This document shows positions 36,409 to 45,267 of a DNA stretch of 64,000 nt, in pieces. The stretch lies in the NCBI GenBank assembly GCA_019352035.1, contig JABBNZ010000007.1, positions 32,382-96,381 on the forward strand, in the 5' to 3' direction. Positions within the stretch are counted from its first letter, which is position 1. Every line of letters starts with the position of its first letter. Under the pieces are notes generated by a model. The model saw nothing but the letters and a program-made list of their open reading frames with translations, ran no database searches and had not been told where the DNA came from. The DNA comes from Pseudomonadota bacterium (GTDB lineage: Bacteria; Pseudomonadota; Gammaproteobacteria; Steroidobacterales; Steroidobacteraceae). The translations under genes and the position numbers were made by a program.

Positions 36409-37917
36409 GTGCCAGTCGATCCCATCCGCAGCGTTGCCATCGTCGGCGGAGGGACCGCGGGATGGATGACCGCCGCGTCCCTGGCGCAGTTCTTCCCGCG
36501 GCTGCGGGGCTCGATCCGCCTCATCGAGTCGGCCGAGATCGGCACGGTCGGCGTCGGCGAGGCGACCATTCCGCCGATCATCGAGTTCCTGCGCACCCTG
36601 GGGCTCGATGAGAACGATGTCATCCGCCGCACGCAGGCGACCTTCAAGCTCGGGATCGAGTTCAAGGACTGGACCCGGAACGGCCACTCCTACATCCACC
36701 CGTTCGGACCGATCGGCACGCCCAAACGGGGCGTGCCGTTCGCCACCTACTGGCGCAAATGCCTGCAGGGCGGCACGGCCGCGCCGCTCGAGACGTACTC
36801 GCTGGCCGCGGTCGCGGCGCGGCAGGCGAGGTTCATGCGGCCGATCCGCCAGCCGGGCTCGCCGCTCGAGACGATCACCTACGCTCTGCACCTGGATGCG
36901 GGGCGCTTCGCGGCGTATCTGCGCGCCCACGCCGAGGCGCGCGGCGTGATTCGCACCGAGGGCAAGGTGCGCGGCGTCGCCCTGAAGGCCGAGAGCGGCT
37001 TCATCGAGTCGATCACCCTCGAGAGCGGCGAGCGGATCGAGGCCGACCTCTACATCGACTGCACGGGCTTTCGCGGCCTCCTGATCGAGGACGCGCTCCA
37101 GAGCGGCTACGAGGACTGGACGCGCTGGCTGCCGTGCGACCGGGCGGTGGCCGTCGCCTGCGAGCGAGCCGGCCCCCTCTCCTCCCACACCCTCGCCACC
37201 GCGCGCGAGGTCGGCTGGCAGTGGCGGATCCCGCTACAACACCGCGTGGGCAACGGATACGTCTACAGCAGCCAGCTCGTGAAGGATGATGAGGCGCGGG
37301 ACCTGCTGCTCGCGAGCCTCGAGGGGCGGCCGCTGCGCGAGCCGCTGCAACTTAAATTCACGACCGGCAGGCGGCGCCTCTCATGGAACAGGAACTGCGT
37401 CGCCATCGGCCTCTCCGCCGGGTTCCTCGAGCCGCTCGAGTCGACCGGCATCCATCTCATCCAGCGCGGCATCTTCCTGCTCCTCGCCTTCTTTCCCGAC
37501 CGCCACTTCAGGCAGCCTGACATCGACCGCTACAACCGCCAGCTCGCATTCGACTACGAGGGCGCGCGCGACTTCCTCATCGCGCACTACCGCCTGACGG
37601 AGCGTCCGGGGGAGTTCTGGCAGCATTGCCGCGATACCGACATGCCCGAGAGCCTGAAGGAGCGCCTGGAGCTCTTCCGCAGCCACGGGCGCATCCTGCG
37701 CGATGACCGCGAGATCTTCACGGTCCAGGGCTGGCAAGCGATCCTCGCCGGCCAGGACGTGCGGCCCGAGGGCTACGATCCCATGGCCGACAGCCTGAGC
37801 GGCGAGCAGGCGCAGCGGGCGATGGAGGAAGTCCGCCAGGTGATCGCGAATTGCGCCGCGGCCATGCCGCTGCATGAGGACTTCATCGCGCAGCACTGCG
37901 CGGCGCCCGTAGCCTGA
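36409..37917 (+). CDS. Flavin-dependent (tryptophan-type) halogenase 1
   Basis: A 502-residue FADH2-dependent halogenase homologue. The FAD motif VGGGTAGW is at 12-19, the catalytic lysine equivalent is K80 (RRTQATFKLGIEF), the halogenase signature WQWRIP is present, and the Glu-bearing GFLEPLESTGIHL is intact. All residues needed for halogenation therefore seem present, although related proteins in carbohydrate loci have no proven substrate. GTG 36409 (GGGAG upstream) gives the family N-terminus; the open frame back to 36259 crosses the repeat and hairpin and is not coding. It faces the cupin gene convergently. Confidence 0.88.
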   Translation: MPVDPIRSVAIVGGGTAGWMTAASLAQFFPRLRGSIRLIESAEIGTVGVGEATIPPIIEFLRTLGLDENDVIRRTQATFKLGIEFKDWTRNGHSYIHPFGPIGTPKRGVPFATYWRKCLQGGTAAPLETYSLAAVAARQARFMRPIRQPGSPLETITYALHLDAGRFAAYLRAHAEARGVIRTEGKVRGVALKAESGFIESITLESGERIEADLYIDCTGFRGLLIEDALQSGYEDWTRWLPCDRAVAVACERAGPLSSHTLATAREVGWQWRIPLQHRVGNGYVYSSQLVKDDEARDLLLASLEGRPLREPLQLKFTTGRRRLSWNRNCVAIGLSAGFLEPLESTGIHLIQRGIFLLLAFFPDRHFRQPDIDRYNRQLAFDYEGARDFLIAHYRLTERPGEFWQHCRDTDMPESLKERLELFRSHGRILRDDREIFTVQGWQAILAGQDVRPEGYDPMADSLSGEQAQRAMEEVRQVIANCAAAMPLHEDFIAQHCAAPVA

Positions 37918-37968
37918 ACCGGCATCATCGGCGAGGCTGAGCGCCCGCGCAAAGCCGCTCCGCGCAGC

Positions 37969-38985
37969 TCAGACCAACCGCAGCATGTGCATGACGCGCG
38001 CACGGATGCGGGCGTAGTTCTCCGGCTTCAGCGGCCCCAGAAGCCCATGCTGCTCCTGCGGCAGATGCGCGAGCGGATGTCCCTGCGTGCGAAAGACGTA
38101 GTGATCGAAGAACGCCTTCCACGCCTGGCGCTCGGCGAGCGGCCGCTCCGCGATGGCGATCATGGCGAGCAGCATGCTCGTGTAGGGCGCATCGGGCCCC
38201 GCGCTGAAGGCATCCCACCAGTAGTTGACGAGCCCGTTGAGCGGCGCCATCGACTCCACCTTGTGCCACCAGAGCTTGGGCAGATAGAGCGCATCTCCCG
38301 CCTCGAGCTCCACCCTGAGCGCCTGCGCGCGGATCTGCTCGAAGAGCGGAAACTCGCCCTCCCGCGGGCCGTCCGCCGAGGCGGCGAGACTCACCGGAGC
38401 GCCCGCCATCGTGTTGTCGATGGGTCCCACGTAGAGCTTGCCGATGAGCTGCGGCGCGAACAGCGTGAATCGCCGCCGGCCCGCGATCACGCAAGCCAGG
38501 TTGTCGAAAGTGTCGTGATGGCAGGAGACATTGGAGCGGGTGCCGAGCCAGATGCGCGGGCTCACGCCCGGGCCGGGCAGCGGCATGGGATTGCCGGCGG
38601 CGAAGCCCGGCAAGGCATCGGCGGCCGGCACCGAGCCCACGTAGATCGAGGGCGCATCGGCTCGCTGCAGCGACTGCACGATCAGCTGCAGGGCATCCAG
38701 GAGCTTCATCATCCGCCGCTCGAAGTTGAATCCATCGAGACCCGGGCGGTAGTAGTACTTGCCGGCGATCGCCGGATCGCCGAGGTAGGCTTCCACCCGA
38801 GCGCCGACATCGAACGCCGACAGATAGTCCTTCAGCCGTGCCGGGGACCCCTGCCCCGCCTGCACCGCCGGCCAGTCGGCCACGAGGCCGCGCAGCACCA
38901 CCGGCTCGCAGCCGGCGAGGATCTCCTCTTGAAAGCGCTCGCGGGGGAAGTCCCGGCCGGCGATCTCTTTGGGCGAGAGAGTCAT
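37969..38985 (-). CDS. Cupin-like (JmjC/cupin_8) domain protein
   Basis: A 338-residue protein resembling Fe(II)/2-oxoglutarate-dependent JmjC-type hydroxylases. Seen are the N-terminal CEPVVLRGLVADWPAVQAG, a metal-site candidate HHDTFDN (His-x-Asp), GRRRFTLFAPQLIGKLY, and LYLPKLWWHKVESMAPLNGL with the third-ligand histidine. This family regularly occurs with SapC and tryptophan-halogenase-like genes next to TonB receptors in Xanthomonadales and Caulobacterales. Substrate unknown. It is last in the minus-strand operon receptor-halogenase-SapC-cupin. Confidence 0.82.
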   Translation of the reverse strand: MTLSPKEIAGRDFPRERFQEEILAGCEPVVLRGLVADWPAVQAGQGSPARLKDYLSAFDVGARVEAYLGDPAIAGKYYYRPGLDGFNFERRMMKLLDALQLIVQSLQRADAPSIYVGSVPAADALPGFAAGNPMPLPGPGVSPRIWLGTRSNVSCHHDTFDNLACVIAGRRRFTLFAPQLIGKLYVGPIDNTMAGAPVSLAASADGPREGEFPLFEQIRAQALRVELEAGDALYLPKLWWHKVESMAPLNGLVNYWWDAFSAGPDAPYTSMLLAMIAIAERPLAERQAWKAFFDHYVFRTQGHPLAHLPQEQHGLLGPLKPENYARIRARVMHMLRLV

Positions 38986-39028
38986 GGGGTCACCGAGGAG
39001 ACCGCCGGCGGGAGCGAGGGGGTCAAAT

Positions 39029-39772
39029 TCAGCCGCGGGCGCGGGCCTGCATGCCCGCGAGGCCTTCGGTGCCCGCGAGGAGCCTCGCGTTTCGCTTGCG
39101 AGCCATGACCGGCACCTGCTTGAGTGAGCTGATCATGTAGTGGCAGAGCCGCAGGTAACCGCGCCGGAAGAGCTCGACCGCCGCCGCATCGGGCAGCGCG
39201 CTCAGCGTCTCCTGGTTGACGGTGTAGAGGCCTTCGCAGTTGATGATCTTGCCGTCGTCGAACTCGACCTCGATCTCCACCGGCTCGATGAGCTTCAGCT
39301 CCAGGAGCCGCGTGATGAAGTGGCGGGTCACCTCGATGCCGGGCTTCAAGTCCTGGAAGGCCCAGATGATGCTCTGCAGGTATCGCGTCGGCTGGCCCTG
39401 CTCCGTGAAGAGCGGCTTGCCGTCCTCGACACCGACACGCGGGTGATCGAGGTCGATCGCCACCTCCGGCCCGTGCGCGTAGAACGGCACGCGCTGCAAG
39501 CCCAGCGGACGGTAGAACTTGAGGTCGCGCCACTCCTCGAGGAAGAGATTCTCCCCGTCCTCGAAGCCGAGCATGGCGCCGCAGTGAAACTCGCCGGTCT
39601 CCCGGTCCTTCGCGAAGAGGATCGGGTAATGCACGAGGAGCTCGGGAAACTCGCTCACGATCACATGCGTGAAGCGCTGATTGTCGCCGTAGGCCGCAGA
39701 CGCCCGCGCATCCACCTTGAGCGACTTGTGGGTGACCTTGTTCAGCGGAACGATCTGAGTCATGGAGCTCAC
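39029..39772 (-). CDS. SapC family protein
   Basis: A 247-residue SapC-like protein (named after a Campylobacter surface-layer cluster gene). Characteristic segments are HVIVSEFPELLVHYPILFAK, LGFEDGENLF, and LQSIIWAFQDLKPGIEVTRH. There is no signal peptide or membrane segment. The function is unknown; it is a frequent neighbour of halogenase-like and TonB receptor genes. It lies 19 bases after the halogenase 2 gene and 43 before the cupin gene. Confidence 0.88.
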   Translation of the reverse strand: MSSMTQIVPLNKVTHKSLKVDARASAAYGDNQRFTHVIVSEFPELLVHYPILFAKDRETGEFHCGAMLGFEDGENLFLEEWRDLKFYRPLGLQRVPFYAHGPEVAIDLDHPRVGVEDGKPLFTEQGQPTRYLQSIIWAFQDLKPGIEVTRHFITRLLELKLIEPVEIEVEFDDGKIINCEGLYTVNQETLSALPDAAAVELFRRGYLRLCHYMISSLKQVPVMARKRNARLLAGTEGLAGMQARARG

Positions 39773-39791
39773 CGGATGCCTGGCACTGACC

Positions 39792-41339
39792 TCAAACGGG
39801 CTGCAGTCCGTACTGGTAGATCTTCTCCAGCAGCTCGCGGTTCTTCGGCAGCCGCGCGCGCATCTCGCCCGTCAGGCGCTCATTCTCCTGCAGAAGGCGC
39901 GAGGCGGCCAGTGCGGTCTCGACGGTGTCCTCGGGCGCGGTCTGCGTCTCGAAGCCCATGCCGTAGAGCACGTACTGGTAGCTCGCCGCGGGGAAGACCT
40001 CCTCCAGGCGATCCAGCTCGTCGAAGAACCAGGGCGACTGGTACTTCCACAGCGCGAGCAGGTCGCGCAGCCGCTCCGGCACGGTCGCCGGATCGAGATT
40101 GTCGCGCCAGAAGGCGGTGTCCGTGCGCTTCGTGAGCACGTAGTGGAGCTTCAAGAAATCGACGATGCGGCCGAAGCGGTACATCGTCACGTCGTTGAAG
40201 CGCTTGGCGATGATGTCCATCACCTCGCGGCACGCCGGCATCTGCTCGGCGATGAGCTTGGCGGAGAGCTCGACCAGGACGATGGCCGAAGACTCGAGCG
40301 GCTCGAGGAATCCGCTGGCGAGGCCGACGGCCACGCAGTTGCCCTTCCAGAAGGTCTCGCGATGGCCGGCGCGGATCGGAATCTTGCGGACCGGCAGGTC
40401 TTTGTGCCGCGGCCCGATGTAGCGCAGCAGCGTCTCACGCGCCGCCTCCTCGCTCTGATGGCGGCTGGAATAGACGTACCCGACTCCGCGGCGCGTCGGC
40501 AGGCTGATGTCCCAGGTCCACCCGGCCTCCTGTGCCGTGGAGAGAGTCTGGGAGGCCATGGGCGCATCCGGGGTGTCGTACGGCACCTGCACGGCAAGCG
40601 CGGTATCGCAGAAGAGGACATCGCCGCAGCCCTTGAATCCAACCCCGAGCGTCTTGTCGAGGAGCAGCGCCGAGAAGCCGCTGCAGTCGATGAAGAGGTC
40701 ACCTGAGATCTCCCCGGCCTGTTTCGTGAGCACGCCCTCGATGTCGCCCGACTCGCGCTGATTGACCTCAACGATATCGGCGAGGATGTGGCGGACCCCC
40801 AGCCTCTCCGTGCAGTGCCGGGCGAGAAACGGCGCGAACTTGCCCGCATCCAGGTGGTAGGCGTAGTTCGCGAGCCCGCGGTACTCCCCATGGGTGATCG
40901 TCTTCGGGGCGAGGCCCTCGTCGCAGAGCCGCCCCTGCGGAGTCACGAAATCGCAAAAGCTGCGCCCCGCCCCCTCGCGCAGCCAGTGCGGCGCGAGGTT
41001 CACCTGCGAGAAGCCCTGCGGGACCATCAATGGATGATAGTAGGCATCATCCGCCGCCCCGGTCGTCCAGCCGGAGAACTTCCCTCCCTGCTTGAACGAG
41101 GCATCGCACTCCTTGAAGAAAGCCGTCTCCGACACGCCGATGCGCTCCAGCGAGGAGCGCATCGTCGGCCACGTCCCCTCCCCGACGCCGATGATCTTGA
41201 TGTCCGGAGACTCGATCAGCGTCACCGAGAGGCCGCCCGCCTTCATCCGAGCCTGATGGCGGGCGGCGATGATGCCCGCGGTGAGCCACCCGGCGGTTCC
41301 TCCGCCGACGATGACGACCGCTTTGACGGGTTGATCCAC
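39792..41339 (-). CDS. Flavin-dependent (tryptophan-type) halogenase 2
   Basis: A 515-residue paralogue of halogenase 1 with FAD motif VGGGTAGW (11-18), catalytic lysine K83 (ECDASFKQGGKF) and GFLEPLESSAIVL. The usual WxWxIP signature reads WTWDIS here, a departure from the Ile-Pro pair. The start is one base from the stop of the TonB receptor gene, so translation is coupled. The two halogenases flank the cupin and SapC genes and probably act on the same unknown process. Confidence 0.88.
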   Translation of the reverse strand: MDQPVKAVVIVGGGTAGWLTAGIIAARHQARMKAGGLSVTLIESPDIKIIGVGEGTWPTMRSSLERIGVSETAFFKECDASFKQGGKFSGWTTGAADDAYYHPLMVPQGFSQVNLAPHWLREGAGRSFCDFVTPQGRLCDEGLAPKTITHGEYRGLANYAYHLDAGKFAPFLARHCTERLGVRHILADIVEVNQRESGDIEGVLTKQAGEISGDLFIDCSGFSALLLDKTLGVGFKGCGDVLFCDTALAVQVPYDTPDAPMASQTLSTAQEAGWTWDISLPTRRGVGYVYSSRHQSEEAARETLLRYIGPRHKDLPVRKIPIRAGHRETFWKGNCVAVGLASGFLEPLESSAIVLVELSAKLIAEQMPACREVMDIIAKRFNDVTMYRFGRIVDFLKLHYVLTKRTDTAFWRDNLDPATVPERLRDLLALWKYQSPWFFDELDRLEEVFPAASYQYVLYGMGFETQTAPEDTVETALAASRLLQENERLTGEMRARLPKNRELLEKIYQYGLQPV

Positions 41340-41340
41340 T

Positions 41341-44300
41341 TCAGAAGCTTAACCGAATCCCCGTCTGGAACTCCCTGCCGTAGTTGATCAGGTTCAGCGT
41401 CTGATTGCTGAACCGGCCGTAGGTGTGCTGCGTCTGGTCCGCGAGGTTCAGCGCCTCGAAATAGCCCTGCAGGTAGTGCGTGAAGTCGTACTGCGCGCTG
41501 AAATCCAGCTCCGTGAACGGCGACTGGTAAACCGGCTCGTTGCCGAAGGCGGCACCGCCCTGCTCCTGCCCGAGCAGCAGCAGCTGGGTCCCCTGCCACT
41601 GCGTCGCCAGCGTCGCCTGCAGCCCCTTGTGCTGGTAGAAGAGGAGCAGGTTGGCCGAGTTGCCGATACCCGTGAGCGCGAACTGATTCGAGGTGGTGCT
41701 GTAGTTGTTGAAGTTCGCGTTCGAGTGCGCGTACGTCGCGTTGATCTGGAAACCGAAGCCGTACGGCAGCGCCTGCTGCCAGATGATCTCGACCCCGTGC
41801 ACCGTGGCCGAGAGCGCGTTGGTAAAGGTGCTCTCCGAGAACACCGCCGGCTGCCCGGAGCTGTTCGAGAGCGGCCCGCCCGTCACGGGATTGACGGCCG
41901 GCGCCGGATCGGTGACGCCCGGGACGGTGACCTTCTGCACGCTCGAGGTCGGGAAGTTCTTCACGTCCTTCACGAATACGTTCGCGGTGACATAGCTGTC
42001 GGACCCGTAGTACCACTCCGCGCCCACGTCGAAGTTGTTCGACAGGTACGGCAGCAGGTTCGGGTTGTTGCCCGTGGCGCCGAGCGCGTTGACGCGTCCG
42101 CCGTATGAGGTGTTCGGGATGATCTGCGAGTCCGGCGGCGCCGACTCCGTCCTGGAGTAGTCGAACCTCACGTCGAACTGACGGGTGATCAGGAGCTTCA
42201 GGTCGAGCGACGGCAACAGCTCATTGTAGGAGTTGGTCTTGGTCGTCCAGGTCTGGGGGCCAAGGACGAAGGAATATGCCGTCGGATCGCCGGCCCCGCT
42301 CCAGAGAATCGCGGTGAGCGGGGACGCCAGCCCCGAGATCGTCACGTCGGTCCTCTGCCAGCGCAGTCCGGCGCCCACCTTCAGCGTCATTGCGCCGACC
42401 GGTACGTTCTGAACCGCCGTGACGAACGGCGCGTAGTTCGTGGTGGCCACATGCTGCACGGAGCCCGGGTTCAGCGCCAGCGCCGGATAGACTCCGTTCT
42501 GGTAGGCGGGATACCCATCCTTGACGGAGATTGCATTCTGATCGGCGTTGACCGGCTGATTGATCAGGTAGTTGAGCACCGTGTACGGGTTGTACGCCAG
42601 CAGGCTGCCCGGGAGGTTCCCCTGGCCGCTGTAGCCCGGCATCCAGGTTCCCACGCCGACCGGTGAGAACATCGAAGCCGGCAGGGAGACGCCGTCGGAG
42701 GCCTTCACCGCGCCGGCGGGCGGGCTCGTCTGGCTCGCGCAGGGAACGCCGGGGCTGCAGAAGTACGTGTAATTGCCGGAAGCCGGGCCGTAGCCGGACC
42801 AGAGCTCCCAGTAGTTGTTGGTGAAGGTATCCATCTGCTTGGTGTTCCAGTCCTCATCCGTGAACTGCGCGCCGAACTTCACCCGCGTGTCGTCGCGATG
42901 CCAGGTCGCATCGAGCTTCACGTTGTTGATCTGGTCCGTGTTCTGCTGCATCTGGATCGGCAGCACGTGCGAGCCGATGATGTAGGGATTGAGGCCGTTG
43001 TAGTTCGGCGATATGGTGGCGCCCGCCCCCGAGGCGACGGCATTGGGGCCGAGCGCGCTCCAGTACGGCAGCACGCTGCTGTTCGGATTGAGGACGAGGC
43101 CGCCGGTGTACTGATTGAGGTTGTCGCCGTAGCCCACATCGGCATCGATATCGGTGTAGGTTCCGTTGGGATTGTACTTCGATACCGACTGGTCGGCGTC
43201 CAGCTCCGCGGTCCAATCGTCATTCACATCCCACACGACGTTGATGCCCGGCGTATTGGTCGTGATGTACTGATTGGAGACGAACGAGTTGAAGTCCGTC
43301 GGGCCGGTATTGTTGAAGTTGACGATGGTGCCGTTGGAGTCGAGCGTGGCGCCGGGGAAGGCGCCGAACCAGGTGCTGCGCTGAAAGCGCGTGAGGTGCT
43401 CGGAGTCCGAGGAGTAGTTGTCGTCCAGGGTGACCAGCACGTTGTCCGTCGGATGCCACTGCACCGACACCCGCCCGTCCTTGCGCCGCGAGTCGGTGCG
43501 GTCCAGGTACATGGCCATGTCCTGGGGATACCAGACCGGCACGGCGGCGTAGCCCTTCGCTCCGGTGCCCACGGCCGCGCAGCCGGTGCTGCCGAAGTGC
43601 GTGGTGAAATTGGCGGCGAGCTGCGAGCACGGGAAGGAAGTATTGCCCTTCCACCCCACGATGTCCTGATGGTGACCCTCGATGTGGTCATCCAGGTAAT
43701 CCGCGTCGATCAGGATGCCGAACTTGCCGTCATCGAAGGTGTCGGTCCACAGGCCGCCGAAGGAGGGCCGGAAGCCGCCATCCAGGGTGTGCACGTCATC
43801 CTGCACGAACGCCTTGACGTGCATCCCAGGAGTGTCGAAGGGATTGGGGAACTTGACGTTGACCGTGCCGCCGATGTTGCCCGAGGACAGGGCGAAGTCC
43901 GGCGTCTTGAGCACGTCGATCTCACCGACGTAATTGGCGCTGAAATCGCCGAAATTGAAGGTCTGGCCGTTGCCCGAGGCGATCGGCCGGCCCTCGATGA
44001 GGACGGTGTTGAAGGAGCCGCCGAAGCCCTGGATGTTCACGCCCTGCACCTGCCCGGTGCTGGTCGGGGCGCCGGCGGCGCTCGCATAGGAAAGGCTGCC
44101 GCGATTGACCGTCACGCCGGGGATGCGCGCCACGGCATCGCCGATGTTGGCGCTCGGAAAGTGGCCGATGTCCTCGGCGGAGATCGCATCGACGACGCCC
44201 ATGGACATGCGCTTGATCTGCATGGCGCGCTGCAGCGATCCGCGGATACCGCGGACGACGATCTCCTGCAGCTGGTTGCCGCTGCCCCCGGCCGGAAGGG

Positions 44301-44667
44301 TCGGGGCCGACACGGAGTTTCCGTCCGCCGCGGCGGTGCTGTCGGCCGGGGCGCCGGCCGATGAGGTCTGCGCGAGCAATCCGGCGCCGTTCGCGGGAAT
44401 GGTGAGGTTCGAGGCGAGCCTCACGGACTTGCTGCGCAGGGATTTCGCCTGCGCGGCGCTCGGCGCGGCCTTCGGCTTGGCGGAATCGGCGGCGCCGTTC
44501 GCGGCCGTCGCGCCGCGCGCATGCACGGCGCCGGCGATGGCCATCGAGCCCAGCGCCAGGCCGGAGAGGCCGAGTGTGCTGTACGGGAGGCGCAGCAGCG
44601 CGGGCGCGCGTTCTGCCTTGGCGGGGTTCTTCGGGACATTTCGCCTGGACTTACGGCTCATCGACAT
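41341..44667 (-). CDS. Large TonB-dependent receptor, carbohydrate type
   Basis: A 1108-residue outer-membrane receptor of the Xanthomonas/Caulobacter type (the family with RGIRGSLQRAMQIKR and DAISAEDIGHFPSANIGDAV). An N-terminal export signal (hydrophobic part STLGLSGLALGSMAIAG) is followed by a long Ala-rich linker, the plug domain (about 140-280) and the barrel, ending GREFQTGIRLSF. There is no STN domain, so it is not a sigma-signalling receptor. It probably imports xylan- or arabinan-derived oligosaccharides; inferred from context. Operator site 6 lies 130 bases upstream. Confidence 0.92.
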   Translation of the reverse strand: MSMSRKSRRNVPKNPAKAERAPALLRLPYSTLGLSGLALGSMAIAGAVHARGATAANGAADSAKPKAAPSAAQAKSLRSKSVRLASNLTIPANGAGLLAQTSSAGAPADSTAAADGNSVSAPTLPAGGSGNQLQEIVVRGIRGSLQRAMQIKRMSMGVVDAISAEDIGHFPSANIGDAVARIPGVTVNRGSLSYASAAGAPTSTGQVQGVNIQGFGGSFNTVLIEGRPIASGNGQTFNFGDFSANYVGEIDVLKTPDFALSSGNIGGTVNVKFPNPFDTPGMHVKAFVQDDVHTLDGGFRPSFGGLWTDTFDDGKFGILIDADYLDDHIEGHHQDIVGWKGNTSFPCSQLAANFTTHFGSTGCAAVGTGAKGYAAVPVWYPQDMAMYLDRTDSRRKDGRVSVQWHPTDNVLVTLDDNYSSDSEHLTRFQRSTWFGAFPGATLDSNGTIVNFNNTGPTDFNSFVSNQYITTNTPGINVVWDVNDDWTAELDADQSVSKYNPNGTYTDIDADVGYGDNLNQYTGGLVLNPNSSVLPYWSALGPNAVASGAGATISPNYNGLNPYIIGSHVLPIQMQQNTDQINNVKLDATWHRDDTRVKFGAQFTDEDWNTKQMDTFTNNYWELWSGYGPASGNYTYFCSPGVPCASQTSPPAGAVKASDGVSLPASMFSPVGVGTWMPGYSGQGNLPGSLLAYNPYTVLNYLINQPVNADQNAISVKDGYPAYQNGVYPALALNPGSVQHVATTNYAPFVTAVQNVPVGAMTLKVGAGLRWQRTDVTISGLASPLTAILWSGAGDPTAYSFVLGPQTWTTKTNSYNELLPSLDLKLLITRQFDVRFDYSRTESAPPDSQIIPNTSYGGRVNALGATGNNPNLLPYLSNNFDVGAEWYYGSDSYVTANVFVKDVKNFPTSSVQKVTVPGVTDPAPAVNPVTGGPLSNSSGQPAVFSESTFTNALSATVHGVEIIWQQALPYGFGFQINATYAHSNANFNNYSTTSNQFALTGIGNSANLLLFYQHKGLQATLATQWQGTQLLLLGQEQGGAAFGNEPVYQSPFTELDFSAQYDFTHYLQGYFEALNLADQTQHTYGRFSNQTLNLINYGREFQTGIRLSF

Positions 44668-44797
44668 CTCCCCCTCAAAAAGAAATTTTGACGTTGCTAG
44701 AAAACAACAGCCGGCAGGGTCGCAGCACGGCCCGTACCTTGGATTGCAATTCGGAAGCCCCCTTGCGCCATGGTGCTATTCGTCTACCGGGTCAACA

Positions 44798-44811
44798 TGG
44801 TAGCGCTACCT
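44798..44811 (-). promoter_or_regulatory. LacI-type operator (site 6) before TonB receptor
   Basis: Reads TGGTAGCGCTACCT, with a perfect 12-bp palindrome at 44799-44810 identical to that in site 1. Confidence 0.8.
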
Positions 44812-45115
44812 TAACGCGGATCGAGTATGTGCCTGTTCTTCGACCGATGTCAACTGCCGTTGCGCACCGCTGACGCTCCGGCTTTGCGCGCAGCGTTTTT
44901 CCGCCTTCGCCGTTCGGCGCTTACCTGTACAACAGCCGCTCGCCCGTAAACGACGCGGCTTCGGCGCGAGCTCTTACAGAGGGATGGTTGCGCGACCACG
45001 GACGGCGCTACCGCGGCGGGGGCGGGGCCGCCCAAGGACTCGGCACGTCTGCAGCAGCGGCCTCGTCTGCCCCGCAGGCGTTGTGCCAGAGCCACGGTGT
45101 CTCCGGCAGCGGCAT

Positions 45116-45129
45116 TGACAGCGCTATCG
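45116..45129 (+). promoter_or_regulatory. LacI-type operator (site 7) before GT41 gene
   Basis: Reads TGACAGCGCTATCG, nearly identical to site 8. It lies 138 bases before the GT41 ATG. Confidence 0.7.
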
Positions 45130-45267
45130 TCAGCCTGCGCATGACGGTTTGCAAGATGACCGGTTAACCTGCGGGTCCGTGACAAGACCCGACCGGTGAG
45201 GGAGAGGACCTTAGATGGCAGGCGCCGCACTGGCGATTCGACTCCTCCGGGCGCTACCGCAGCGATC

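Larger units (their letters stand above)
44668..45267. promoter_or_regulatory. Divergent promoter region, TonB receptor / GT41 gene
   Basis: A 600-base gap with LacI-type operators near both ends (44798-44811 and 45116-45129). No coding frame is credible between them. Confidence 0.6.
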
